Both the position numbers and the translations under genes were made by a program. 57,814 bases of DNA from Perkinsus olseni (taxonomy: Eukaryota; Perkinsozoa; Perkinsida). Position 1 is the stretch's first letter. Each line of letters begins with the position of its first letter. Positions 33,001 to 43,501 of the stretch are shown here, piece by piece. The DNA is taken from positions 1 to 57,814 of the forward strand of contig JABANN010000171.1 of NCBI GenBank assembly GCA_013115125.1, written 5' to 3'. Below the pieces are notes generated by a model, which was not told the origin of the DNA, searched no databases, and saw nothing but the letters and a program-made list of their open reading frames with translations.

Positions 33001-34284
33001 CGACCGCTGGTACCTGACGGGCTCCGTCATCCCTTCGATTGTTGGAGGTGTCAGTAAGAGGCATCTTCTCGGCAGCGGTGACCCGCTCGAACGCTTCCAG
33101 GAGGGGGTTGCTAGCTCCTCCCCGCGGCAATGTAGGGACAGCCGTGGTGGTGGCCGGGGTGACGAGCAACGGCACTTGAGGGGTCTCATGCACGAATAAG
33201 GTCTGGCCCCCGGTGCCTGGTGTTGCCTTGGTCCCCGATTCTTGGGGCTGCTGCTGTTGCTGCTGTGGTGGAGCTAGGGCCGGGCCCGGAACCGACTGAA
33301 CGACCAGCCGACTACGGAAGGTCTCTGGACCGCTGGTCCTCACGTGTAGTGACATCGGAGTCCGCATGAGGTCCTCCTCTGCTGTGTCCCCCAAGGCTGG
33401 AGCATCGAGAGCTGGGAGGGAGTCCAGGGATCCATCGTCAGTCCGTGCTGTCAAGAGCGAGCCAGACCGCATGCGGTGTGTACCTAGAGCAGGCAAGCGA
33501 GCGGCAGTGCTGAGGATTGGCAAGCTACAAGTGAGCATGTGGTTCTGGACATCAGCCCTAGTCCGGAAGGCCTTGCCGCAGCGAGGGCATTCCGTCATCG
33601 TCAAGCAGTCGAACCTACGCTGGCAATCAGCAAGGCACAATGGTAGCCGTGGGCCAGTACTGAGTGAGGTCGTTCTCCCTGTGAGGAGTGGGTTTGGGGA
33701 CTTGCGGGGAGGCGTCCCCGAGTAGATCGTCATCTAAGCCCAGCCAACGTGAACGCTGCACGAGAACGGCCTGGCCTACCCGAGTTTGGATTCGACTCGT
33801 TGAGACCAGACGCCGGGCGATGAGCCGGGGTGCTCGCTCCCGCGGTGTCCTCCCCTGACCGAGCACACATCCCACTCAGTAACTCGTACCAAGCCCTACG
33901 GTCGTTGGGATCCCCGCCAGTCAGCTCGACAGCCTGCCCTCCCTTCGGAGACAGGAGCCGCTCCTGGCTGGCCTCCATGGCCGCTGCGAACTCCGCAGTT
34001 GACGAACCCGGCGAGAGTGTCATAAGGGTGTGGTTCCCTCCCCGAGAGACCCTTCTCACGCTCCCCGACGGGGCGCCGGATTTCCGTAGTACTCTGCTTG
34101 GCGTGACCAGATCGCTGCACGTAAGCTGGCTGCCGTCCAGGGAGCCTGGCGCGGGGCTGCTGTGTTTCTGGTCATTGCTGGACTGCGGGAAAGTAGGATG
34201 ATTCGTAACGGACCGCGGCTCGGCCCACCGGTGTCCGCAAGCTCGGGAACGCATCGCCTGGAGTGTCCCTGTTGTGCCGTACAT
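30083..34284 (-). CDS. Large disordered protein with two C2HC zinc fingers
   Basis: A run of minus-strand exons begins at the ATG at 34282-34284 (MYGTTGTLQAMRSRACG) and ends at 30083 after a Pro/Tyr/Gln-rich tail. Two short zinc fingers of C-x2-C-x12-H-x3-C type are visible. One (TECPRCGKAFRTRADVQNHM, then LTC) lies near 33525-33595, reached by an intron whose removal joins NDLTQ to FDCLTM. The other (KCPHCGRTFASTDKLGVHER, then VC) lies near 31940-32010. They resemble ZC2HC1-type fingers. The remainder is low complexity: a polyglutamine run, Ser/Pro-rich stretches and a basic segment (KRAGGGSRKRSRSAP) that may be a nuclear signal. The C-terminal part is rich in PPP, QQQ and tyrosine. A nucleic-acid or cytoskeletal scaffold role is possible, but no specific function follows. 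Exon joins in the middle are approximate, and the span could cover two genes. Confidence 0.65.
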
Positions 34285-35126
34285 TAGGGGGCGTATTATC
34301 GGCGTCGAAGCCCAGCTTTCGCACCACTGAGTCCGGGGAATCTACGAGGTATTGTCACCGAAATACCCCGTTCTGGTCTCAGCATTACCGTCATTTTCGC
34401 CGCCTCCAGCCGCCTTCCGAGAGCCAGTGACTGCCGCTACAGCCCTCGTGGTCCTCTGGTTGTTTACCTCTGCTCGCGCTGGACCTGAGGCCTCCTTGTG
34501 AGAGTACGAGAGGCGCGCTCTGAATGGTGCTGCACACGATTCAAGAGACTAAACCTGCAAACTTTCTATACTGCGAGGCCCGGAAAAACTCTTCAGCAGC
34601 GAGAACAACGAGTTGGAAGGCTCTCGTTTTATGTGGCATAGCGACGATTTACCACTCCAATCGATCGTAAAGCGCAACTTACTACCCCGGCCTACCTGGG
34701 GACGTCCCCATAGCCGTGAAGGGAGAAGCCATGAGCACGCTATCATCATCGAACCTGTGACTTGGCCGTCCCGGTGGACTGGTGGTGTTGGCCAGACTGG
34801 GGCGTGCAGGAGGGGCTTGATGGGGGTGTGCCGCCAGATTGGGTGCCGTCCACGGCGTTGCACTGCGTATGCCAGTAGTAGTGGCTAATGGCCCTGCATG
34901 ATGCACTGGAGTGAAGGACGGCAGTGCCCCTTGAGGTGTGTGCTGCAGCGGCTCTGCCATATCAGACTACACTCAGTAAGGTCTTACTACCACCGTCCTT
35001 GTGCACTAAGGCAGCCTCGATCCCCTCCATGGTCGAATGGTGGAGGCGGCGCTCACATTTACTACTTCATAACACAACAACGCCCTCGGTAGTGAGTACG
35101 ACTGGTATAACATCACATGCATGCAA
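34285..35126. other. No gene firmly recognised
   Basis: A 92-codon minus-strand frame (34682-34960) is Pro/Ala/Ser-rich without a recognisable domain. Otherwise nothing is seen. Confidence 0.4.
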
Positions 35127-36809
35127 TCAACTACAACATTCAAGTGAACTTGTGACATTTCCCCCCTTCGCGTTGTCCCTTGCCGTCGACAGCTCACTGC
35201 TGGCTCCACCGTCGCTGTCTCTGATGGTCTCCAACAGGCTCTTCTCCCCCTCAGTCATGCCGGCTGCCGGTCGCTCTCGAGGTCGGGGTCGGGGACCAGT
35301 TCCCGAGATCACGGAAGAAGCATCACTGCCGCACCCGTCTCGCAGACCGCCGTGGGTGCCCGCGCTCAAAACTCTCCTACTGGGGAGCCTCGGCCGTCCC
35401 GCAATAGGGGAATCTTGAGAGAATACCCCAATGCCACTACCAGAGCGGGTGCTGGCCCGGCTGGCTGGTCCAAGCTTGGCCGCGTAGTTGTAATGGCTGC
35501 CCGAGGCTATGGACGGCGGCTTCTGACTCGGAGTTGTACCCAGGTACGGCTGCTGTTGGTGCGCTGAATGGCCGCCGCTGTGAGAGCTCAAAATGGCGTT
35601 GCCAATATTGCGGAAAATATTAGCATGGCACTTAACACCGCCGTACTGCTGTTGGGCGGCGATGGCGAGGCGGTCACTCAAGGACGAGCCCGTCCCGAGG
35701 AGATAGCGAGCCCTACTGAGTGGACGCGAGGCACCTTCCACACGGCTCGCCGTGGGATCCCGCTTAGGCAGCCGGTAGAGCCCGGAGAGATCGTCGAAGG
35801 TGCTGCTGCCGATCTGCTCTCGAATCAGACGGAGTGCGTCCGAAGCCGTGTTCTGAAGAGCTATACCTGAAGGAAAGATTCCCAAGCGTACCACCCAGGG
35901 ACCACGGGCCGTACCCAAGTCCCTGGTGTCTGCTGCTTCACAGGCGTCCAGGAGCGCAGGGAGAGCATCATCAGTGATCCAGCTGATGAGCACGGAAGCG
36001 AAGAATGGCTTTGGGAGTCTATTGATAGCGCGGAGGGTATCGAGGATGATATGCACGCCACAGAGACGATCCTCAGGTCCGCCGTGGCAAGCCGCATCAC
36101 AAACCTACAGCAAGGAGACGAGAAGAACTGTAGGACGCACGGGAGTACCGTACCAGCACGGCCTAGGGCGTTCTCACCTTAGAGAGGGCGATGGACCACA
36201 ACTTTTCCATCTTATGATTGGGTGCTTGATTCGAAGTGGTTCCCAATGACACTCGATCGAGCAGCGTGGAGAATATCTTTTGAACCTGCACGAGGGTGAG
36301 AGGTAGGTGACGTCACTAGGGCTCACCTTCCTCCAAGTAATAGTAGAGACCCCGGCTGCCTTGATGAGAGCTGGTACAAGCTGACGAGAGGCTAGGTCTA
36401 CAGTGCCGATGATGTCAAGGTCGGGCCAGTGGTCCAGAAGCCACATGACAACCTGACTTCAGTTGGTGGGTACGGTGTTTGATGGACTGCAACCAACCTC
36501 GAGGCTTCCGACCAAGTCCAGCTCGTTGCCGAATGTGTTGAGGTAGGCATTGGAGCGGATGAGGCGAACGGCCATAGCCACCCCGGCCTTCTCGTCAATC
36601 CGAGTGTATCCAGCACGGGTGCCGAAGGAGCCGCTGCCTGCAGGGCGGCAATGGTAAAGGCCTTCTTTCGGGCATGCCCACTTACCAGTGTCCTTGGCCC
36701 TCGAGGCATACTCGAGAGCATCGTGAACCTCACAGCCGGTGCCCTTCCTCAGCACAGTATTGGGGATCCAAAGGGCTCTGTCTGGGGAAGCATCTGAACT
36801 GTTGAGCAT
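35127..36809 (-). CDS. Hypothetical protein, multi-exon, family unknown
   Basis: Minus-strand exons start at the ATG at 36807-36809 (MLNSSDASPDRALWIPNT) and end at a stop at 35127. Coding-quality blocks are EVHDALEYASRAKD, GYTRIDEKAGVAMAVRLIRS with NAYLNTFGNELD, LLDHWPDLDIIGTVDLASRQ, and a long last exon beginning HIILDTLRAINRLPKPFFAS and including ALLDACEAADTRDLGTARGP. These look helical and globular. The last third is disordered, Ser/Gly/Arg-rich. I do not recognise a family. Internal exon edges were not fixed. The first nine codons and the bases before them resemble the start of sorting nexin B (see findings). The gene is divergent from citrate synthase. Confidence 0.6.
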
Positions 36810-37517
36810 GTCGGAAAACAAACCATGCTAAGCGGCTTGGAGTTGGCACGCGCCAATGAGACTTGTCCAAGTCGGATAGGAGGATCCTTCGTCGACCTCG
36901 CTGAGTTTAACCCGATATCTGCCGAGAAGCTCCAGAAATGTGTGGATGCGCTCGGAAAAGTATTTTGAGGCGCGCGACAGAAAATGACAAAAGAAACTCT
37001 ACTGGTGGGGTTCGAACTGGGATCGCGGACTCCGCATGGGTTTCGGGTTTCCTGCCTCTTGCCGCGAGAGAGAGCTCATTCGGGTTGTTTAGGGAACTAG
37101 TTCTAGAATCGATTTCCACTCCTTGAATGCGATTCCAGAATGGATTCTGAAACTCAGAAGTATTCCTTTGAACAACTCCATTGACTCTGAGACCGGGTTC
37201 ACGTTTTGCTCTGTCCGTGGAGCGGGACAGTTAATCGCTGAGGTGTCCTTACCACAACTCAGGTAAATCACGCAATATGATGCTCTTACTGCTGTCTCAC
37301 TCTTCCCTTCTCCGTTCGAGGCTATCCACTCTACGAGGGCTATCTAGCTAGTTGCCCGACCACTGTCGCTCTAGTAGGGACTATTACCGCCACGGTTGTC
37401 TCCAAACGTGTCCTGGGCTCGTAGAGCGTGACGCGCTGTAGACCGTGCTCATCGTTCGCCGCGTAATTCAGCGTCATCGTCATGCAGGGCAGCAACTCCT
37501 TCAGATTTTTTTGTCCC
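36810..37517. other. Divergent intergenic region upstream of citrate synthase
   Basis: No gene is seen. It separates the starts of two divergently transcribed genes and so should contain both promoters; no core promoter element was recognised. A short stretch near 37010 resembles a tRNA T-loop, but no tRNA can be folded. Confidence 0.45.
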
Positions 37518-39378
37518 ATGCCTCCTAAGACCCGCAAACCGAGTGACGACTCCAGGTTTTTCCTCTCCACCGGCCTGGACAATCATACCACTAACGGTGT
37601 AGGCCAGTCGTAGCCGTGCTTCTCCTGCTGCTGAACTTCCCCTCTCCAGTCCCCCGCTCTAGCACCGTGTAAGGCACAGCTGCATCTCCCCGATGGCCGC
37701 GTGGACGAGTTGCCCATCCTAGAGGTATGGTTCGGTCCAGTGCAAGTGGTGGTTTCCACGTGAAGTTCTCAGGGCACTCATGGCGATCAATTTATCGACA
37801 TCCGCAACCTCAGCGCTCACACCGGCATGTTCGCCTTCGACCCGGGTTTTTCCTGCACAGCCTCGTGCTCCAGTGCTATCACCTACATAGACGGTCCCAA
37901 AGGTATTTTGCCAAAAGCCAGCATCGAGGTTGGATACTCTCCTGTGTTGCCAGGTATACTGCTGTACCGAGGGTATCGCGCCGCGGATTTGGCTGAGCAC
38001 TCTGACTTTTGTGAGGTCTGCTTCCTACTGCTGAACGGCAATTTACCTACACGTTCTCAGTATAAGAAGTGAGCCTCGTCGTTGTCTCGTTCCCCTTCTC
38101 ATCTTGACCATTTCTTACTCAGATTCGACGCTTCTATGAAAGGGCATATGATGGTGCACGAGAAGTTCAAGGAGTTTTACGGCGGATTTCAGGTAGTGAA
38201 GATTAGACTCGGCTATCCTCAGCCTAAAGAAGCCTTTTCAGTCCTCGGCTCATCCTATGGCTATCATGGTGGCAGTAGTGGGAGCGATGTCCGCCTTCTA
38301 CCACGATAAACTGGACTGGAGGAACCCCGCCCATCGGGACATGGTGGCGCTCCGCATCGTTGGCAAGATGCCAACTCTAGCGGCTATGGCATACAAGACA
38401 GCTATTGGACAGCCCATAGTTTACCCTAAGAAGAAGTACACAGTGGCTGAGAACTTCCTCCACATGATGTTCTCAACTCCTATGGAAGAGTAGGTTGTTG
38501 ACTTAGCCTTGGGGTGCGCGCTGGCCACGGTTAGCGCAGGTACGAGGTCAATCCTGTCTTCGCTAAGGCAATCGACAAGTTCCTGATCTTGCATGCCGAT
38601 CACGAGCAGAATGCCTCTACGGCTACGGTAATAGCGCAGTGGTACAGCGTTCGGGCTTTTGGGGCAGCATTTTAATCCTGCGCAGGTTCGAATCGCGGGG
38701 TCGTCACAAGCCAATCCCTATGCATGCGTCGCGGCAGGCATTGCTTCTCTCTGGGGACCTGCCCACGGTGGAGCGAACGAGGCCGTTATTGATATGCTGG
38801 ATAAGATTGGCATAATCGAGAACATCCCTCAATTCCTCGCGGACGTGAAGGCAAAGAAGGACGGTGTTCGACTCATGGGCTTCGGCCACCGCGTGTACAA
38901 GAACTTCGACCCTCGTGCCACCTACATGAAGAAGCTTACTGGCGAAGTACTAGAGGCCTGCGGTTATCGTGACGACCCTCAGCTGATGCTGGCGGTAGCT
39001 CTGGAAGAGGCAGCTCTGAATGACCCTTACTTCACAGCGAGGAAGCTGTATCCTAACGTTGATTTTTATTCTGGTATAATGCTGAGGGCCATCGGATTCC
39101 CAGTGAGTATGTACACGGTGCTGTTCGCCATGGCCCGATCTATAGGGTGGATCACCCAGTGGAGGGAGATGATTTCTGAAGGTCAGCTCAGAATAGGAAG
39201 ACCGCGGCAGATCTATGTTGGCAGTCGGATGAGGGAGTACATGCCTGACAAGGAAGACCCGGACCACCCTGACTCGGCTAGCGAGGCATCCCTCGAAGGA
39301 GAGGTGGCCTTTGATATTGACAAGTACGTAGAGTTGAAAACTTTTGGAGAATTTACCAGCCCTCGGGAAAGGCGTTGA
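37518..39378 (+). CDS. CS: Citrate synthase (type II-like)
   Basis: Condenses acetyl-CoA and oxaloacetate to citrate at the entry of the TCA or glyoxylate cycle. The ATG at 37518 gives [21 protein letters not shown] phase-0 intron joins it to [15 protein letters not shown], then [40 protein letters not shown], and after another intron [15 protein letters not shown]. The catalytic residues are all present: the His in [12 protein letters not shown], the His in [15 protein letters not shown] and the Asp in [17 protein letters not shown] near the end is typical of the bacterial-type (II) branch. Six or so introns are short; the one at 38628-38685 is 58 nt. A 30-residue acidic C-terminal extension follows, ending EFTSPRERR, without a peroxisomal SKL. 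The N-terminus is basic but not a clear mitochondrial presequence, so location is open. The stop is at 39376-39378. Confidence 0.93.
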
Positions 39379-39825
39379 CAGCCGTCACTCGGCGATTTTT
39401 CTTTTTTCTGGTCACAGTGACAGTGGGACTTTGACAAGCAGGAGTACCACGGCGACCGGTCCATTTTCCTTTTTATAGTACCTTTTCACGTTGCTCTTTG
39501 AGTTGCGTGTGGCAGGAGAACGCCGCTCGCCGCCGCGCGTGAATTTTACTCGGGTCAATAAAAGACCATTTTTCGCTGGTAAACTCAGTCAGAGCCGTAC
39601 AGGGCTCCTCGCTTTGTTATTTCGCCTTAGTTATTAATCCTCAGATTGAATGAGATCATCTACGAGTCGAGTTGGTAAGGCAAGAGCGACTCCCGCTCAG
39701 GGCTTACATGCTGCTGTGAATGGCACTTTGATCGTTTCTACCCATTGCTGTTGCGTGGGAGGCTTTCAATCAGCGACACTGACGCGCGAATGGAGCCCCA
39801 CCGAGTAGTTGTGCGTCTTGTCGTT
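39379..39825. other. Intergenic between citrate synthase and RBM39-like gene
   Basis: No gene is seen. An AATAAA hexamer occurs at 39557-39562, but it lies about 180 nt past the citrate synthase stop, so its use as a poly(A) signal is uncertain in a lineage where this signal is not well conserved. Confidence 0.4.
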
Positions 39826-41790
39826 ATGCCGACTTCGGAGGGTGGCTCCCCATCTCAATCTCCACGGCCTCAGCCGCGTGAAGAAGATCGAATCGAGACT
39901 CCTCCCGAGGAGAAGGAAGACCGCGAGGAGCGTCGTCGTGATGTAGAAGGCGATGGCGAGGGACGTCGTCGTGATGTAGAAGGCGATCGTGAGGAGCGTC
40001 GTCGCAGCGAGGAAGGCCGTCGTGAGGAGCGTCGTCGTAGCGAGGAAGATGATCATGCGGAACATCATCGTCGCGAGGGCGGTCGTGAAGAGCGTCGTCG
40101 CGAGGAAGATGAAGATCGTGAAGTGCGGCGTCGTGAGAGGGAGGACGATCGTGAGATACGACGTCGTGATGCAGAAGGAGATGATCATGAGCGGCGTCGT
40201 GATAGAGATGATGATCGTGAGATCCGCCGTCGTGATGTCGAGGGTGATCGCCATCACCAACAGCCCCGGCATCGTCGAAGAGGCTCTGCTAGTCGCTCCC
40301 GGTCGCGTAGTCGTCCGAGGCGTTCGAGGAGGGAAAGTAGTCGGTCGCCTCCGCCCTCTCACGGTCGTCGGACAAGGCGGTCCAAGGATGAAGAGGAGTA
40401 TCTTAGGTCGCAGAAGAGGGGTAAAGAGGAGGATTCCCGAAGGGAGCATCAGCATCAGAGTCGGTCCCGAGCCTCGCGAACAGTGCTGATAGCACAATTG
40501 GGGATGGACGTTACGGACCGTACGGTGTATCTGATTATGAGCAAGATGGCTGGCAAGGTGAGGGACGTCCAGATCATCAGAGATGGCCGCTCCCAGAGGT
40601 CCAAGGGCATCGCTTACGTAGAATTCGAGGAGCAGGAAAGCGCTATGAAGGCCCTGGGGATAGAGCCCACCTCCTTGTGGACGAAATTGGGGCATGGGGC
40701 GAATATCCAGCCGAGCCAGGCTGAGAAGAATCTCAACTCGACCCAGGCAGTTATCAACCCGTCTGGTGAGAGAGTGAACGAGTGCCGGTAGGACGTCCTG
40801 TGGCATCGGACTGCCCGTTCATCTGCCCCACTCAGACTGTATGTTGGTGGAAGCGCTAATCTCGTGGCCGATCTCAGCGAGGATGACCTACGAGCTCTCT
40901 TCCAGCCTTTCGGTAGTACCGTTGAATTTTTCATTGCCTGGGAGGGTGTGGTGCAGGTCCACTTGACTTCGTCGATCGCCACCCTCGGAACCAGGGTGAA
41001 GGTGGTACCTACGCCTTCGTCCAGTACGGCGACCCGGACCATGCAAGGAGCGCCCTTAAGGGCCTCAGTGGTAGGAGTTCCCCTGCACGAGGCTTTTCGG
41101 TGATGCAACCTCATCAGGGATGATGATTGGAGGCAAGGAGTTGAAGGTGGGCATGGCGACGTCGGCAGCGACAGCAGGAGTCACGTAATGGGGAGGGGGC
41201 CGTGAGGTGGACGAGCAGCTGTTGGTGGGCATCAGGTCCTCGGCGGTCATGGGACCTAACACCGATCTGGATTTGGTCGAGGATAACGACGAGGGCCCTT
41301 CCACGCATACCGGTTTGCTCAAAGACAATCTCTCTCGAGCCCGGCTCATGCGTGCCATGGTCCGAGAGCCTATCACAGAGGGCAGCTCCCTCTTGATGAA
41401 GTCGGCTACGAGGCTCCCGGCATCCAACTTGGCTTCTGCAGCCTCGGGGGCTGCTACTGGTACAGGTAGTCGAGTGCTGATACTACGGAATCTTTGGGCT
41501 GCGGGGGACCAGCTGATGCATGAGGGGGGCCCGGAGAAGTTCTTCAAGGAGATCACAGACGATGTCAAGTAAGGCGGGTGGGTGTGCTTGAGGTTGCGCA
41601 TTCATGCCTGTCCGTCGCCAGATCCGAGGCGAACCGCTTCGGCACGATAGTCGGGTGCTGGCTTGACGAGGCCTCGGAGAATGGAGATTGCTGGTTGAAG
41701 TTCACGACCGGATCAGCAGCCGCTAAGTGCGCCCTAGGCCTCAATAGACGATGGTTTGCAGGGAGACAGCTGGTAGGAACTGGGCAGTAG
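39826..41790 (+). CDS. RBM39: RBM39/CAPER-like splicing factor (RS domain, 2 RRMs, UHM)
   Basis: A U2AF-related nuclear splicing regulator that links U2 snRNP proteins to the 3' splice site. The ATG at 39826 (MPTSEGGSPSQSPRPQPREE) is preferred over upstream in-frame Mets because it starts the disordered N-region. About 120 residues of alternating Arg with Asp/Glu (DREERRRSEEGRREERRR type) precede a short true RS segment (SASRSRSRSRPRRSRRESSR). RRM1 starts at RTVLIAQLGMDVTDRTV and contains RSKGIAYVEFEE. RRM2 begins LYVGGSANLVADLSEDDLRA after an intron and is split by another before YAFVQYGDPDHARSALKGL. A linker follows, then the UHM: RVLILRNLWAAGDQL, an intron, then EANRFGTIVGCWLDEASENG and RRWFAGRQLVGTG (the R-x-F ligand-binding motif). 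The stop is at 41788-41790. Domain order matches RBM39 throughout. Confidence 0.88.
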
Positions 41791-42491
41791 AACGACTCCC
41801 ATTGAGTTCTCTAGGCCTCCGCTGGAGCACTTTGACTGCGCAGATATCCGTTCGTCCCCGCTATCATGCATTCAGTGGGGCCTTAATTGATTGAGCCCAC
41901 AGAGGCGCTTTTCTTGTCGTTTCCAATGCGGCCAGTGAATTCGACACCGCTCGGCTCGGGTTGCTTCTTTCTGCAGTAGAGAGCATCACGTCTTCTCTGC
42001 TCCTCTTTTAAGGACTGTCATCGTTCTACGGTCGCCGCAGTTGTACTTTTCGTCAGGTGGCTGTCGTGGTATCGGAAGACAAGTGGGACACAGGCCTCTG
42101 AGATTCATGGGGGCTACAACGATTATCGGACTCGTCAAACTACACTGTATAAAATATCATCTCGGCGGGCTTTGTGGCTTGCGTATCAGGGAAGGTCTGT
42201 TCGCCGCTCGATACAGACTCGCCCTTTCAGTCTTCCATGAAGGATCAATTCTTTCCATGCCTCCTCGTCATCCCTGAAGGGCCTCGTGTCAGCAGCCCCC
42301 ATCTTGAGGAGAGTGCCAAGCTGAAGCCCCCTGTTGATCGTTATTAAAGCCGGAGAGTTTGTGCTAGTGGTCAATTCGCCTGCCGGGGTGCTTCTTTGGT
42401 CCATAGGAATCGAGATGAATTGCCGTCTGTTATACAAGGTAGTACTGGACTAGGGCGTTATCTTAGCGGCTTCTTTTCGAGCCTCCCTCTG
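41791..42491. other. Intergenic, upstream of first DnaJ-FN3 gene
   Basis: No gene is recognised. The downstream frame is open from 42396, but no ATG occurs before 42492. Confidence 0.4.
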
Positions 42492-43499
42492 ATGTCACCG
42501 CCTGGCTCTCCGATGTCGGTTGTGATGGGCTCACCTTTATTAGAAGCCACATACTCACGCTTCCGGGATGGAGACGAAATCATGGAGCGTTCCATCAGCG
42601 GAGGCAAAAGGCTGCGTGGCTTCTTCGAGGCTGAGGCGAGACCAGCGAAAATGGTAAGAAGACTTGGACTCGAGGAGGAGAGAGCGGCGAGGAAAAGAAA
42701 GCGGACTGATGGGGATAGTAGGGGCCCGGTATTGTCTCCGATGGTCAGGAGGCGCCTGGGTTCGCCCATGGGGAAGAGGAGCGCCGCTGGTGGTGATGAT
42801 AACGAGTCATCGAGGAAACACAGGCGCGTGGACCTCGGCCTGATGGAGAATGATGGTCCGAGTCGCAGTGGTGATCATGGGAAGCGGCAAGGAGTGAAGT
42901 CGCCGTTGATGGTGGAGTTGGAGAGGATAGAGAGGTTGCCTAGGTCGGCTACTCCAATGCAAGTACTCGGCCTACCGAGACTACCGAGTAATGTTGGGGA
43001 GGTGAAGAAGAAGCTCCGAGCACTTAGTAAAGTAGTGCACCCCGATAAGACCGCCAATGAGAAGCATCTGAGGGGTAGGGCTGGGGCTGCCTTCCAACGG
43101 ATAAACTCCGCAGCACAGGAGGCTATAAAACTCCTTGAAGAGGCCACCACAGCCCCACCGGGAAGAGTTCAAGAGTTGACTTATCGAATGGAAGGGGAGG
43201 TATTGGTGGTCCAATGGCGGCCACCGGCTGATGTCAATAAGAGGACGGTGAGCTCTTATCGAGTGGTTGCCTCTGCCCCCGGTACCGCTCCAATCGAGCA
43301 AGGTGTTGTTAATGCCCAAGGATCTACTACTGATGATGGCTGGGTGGAATGTGCTATATCCTCCCAAGGGCGGAGGGGTAATGATACCCTATTCTTAAGA
43401 CAACAGTTTCAAGTAACGGTTAATGCAACCAATCCCAGTGGTCATGGACCCGCTGCCCTACTGCATGTATCCCTCAATCCAAGGCCGCCCCGTATGTGA
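42492..43499 (+). CDS. DnaJ-FN3 protein, short form (335 aa)
   Basis: A single-exon frame from the ATG at 42492 (MSPPGSPMSVVMGSPLLEAT) to TGA at 43497-43499. The N-terminal ~135 residues are disordered and rich in Lys/Arg (EEERAARKRKRTDGD, RSAAGGDDNESSRKHRR), suggesting a nuclear protein. A J-domain-like segment follows: ATPMQVLGLPRLPSNVGEVK, then LRALSKVVHPDKTANEKHL with the diagnostic HPD, then a helix III with AFQRINSAAQEAIKLLEE. Next comes a fibronectin-III-like beta domain (YRMEGEVLVVQWRPP, TVSSYRVVASAPG, FQVTVNATNPSGHGP) running to the end. HPD would let it stimulate an Hsp70; FN3 may bind a client or chromatin partner. J plus FN3 in one nuclear-looking protein is unusual to my knowledge. 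The last 195 residues are almost identical to the protein at 45640-47373. Confidence 0.85.
   Translation: MSPPGSPMSVVMGSPLLEATYSRFRDGDEIMERSISGGKRLRGFFEAEARPAKMVRRLGLEEERAARKRKRTDGDSRGPVLSPMVRRRLGSPMGKRSAAGGDDNESSRKHRRVDLGLMENDGPSRSGDHGKRQGVKSPLMVELERIERLPRSATPMQVLGLPRLPSNVGEVKKKLRALSKVVHPDKTANEKHLRGRAGAAFQRINSAAQEAIKLLEEATTAPPGRVQELTYRMEGEVLVVQWRPPADVNKRTVSSYRVVASAPGTAPIEQGVVNAQGSTTDDGWVECAISSQGRRGNDTLFLRQQFQVTVNATNPSGHGPAALLHVSLNPRPPRM
42897..43478 (+). repeat. DnaJ-FN3 module, copy 1 of a near-identical pair
   Basis: These 582 nt align without indels to 46666-47247, with about 22 mismatches counted by eye (about 96% identity). Similarity stops abruptly at both ends. Confidence 0.9.
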
Positions 43500-43501
43500 G
43501 G

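Noticed and set aside
36998-37060. Possible tRNA near ggggttcgaac
   Set aside because: Only the T-loop resembles a tRNA; no 5-bp T stem, acceptor stem or anticodon arm can be formed on either strand.
38628-38700. tRNA-like stretch (gcgcagtggtac ... ggttcgaatc) inside the citrate synthase gene
   Set aside because: It has D-arm and T-loop look-alikes, but the anticodon and T stems do not pair. The first 58 nt are a clean GT-AG intron whose removal restores the citrate synthase frame.
39766-40806. 346-codon minus-strand open frame
   Set aside because: It lies opposite the RBM39-like coding region. The Arg/Asp/Glu repeat codons simply give Ser/Ile/Thr-rich antisense sequence without stops.
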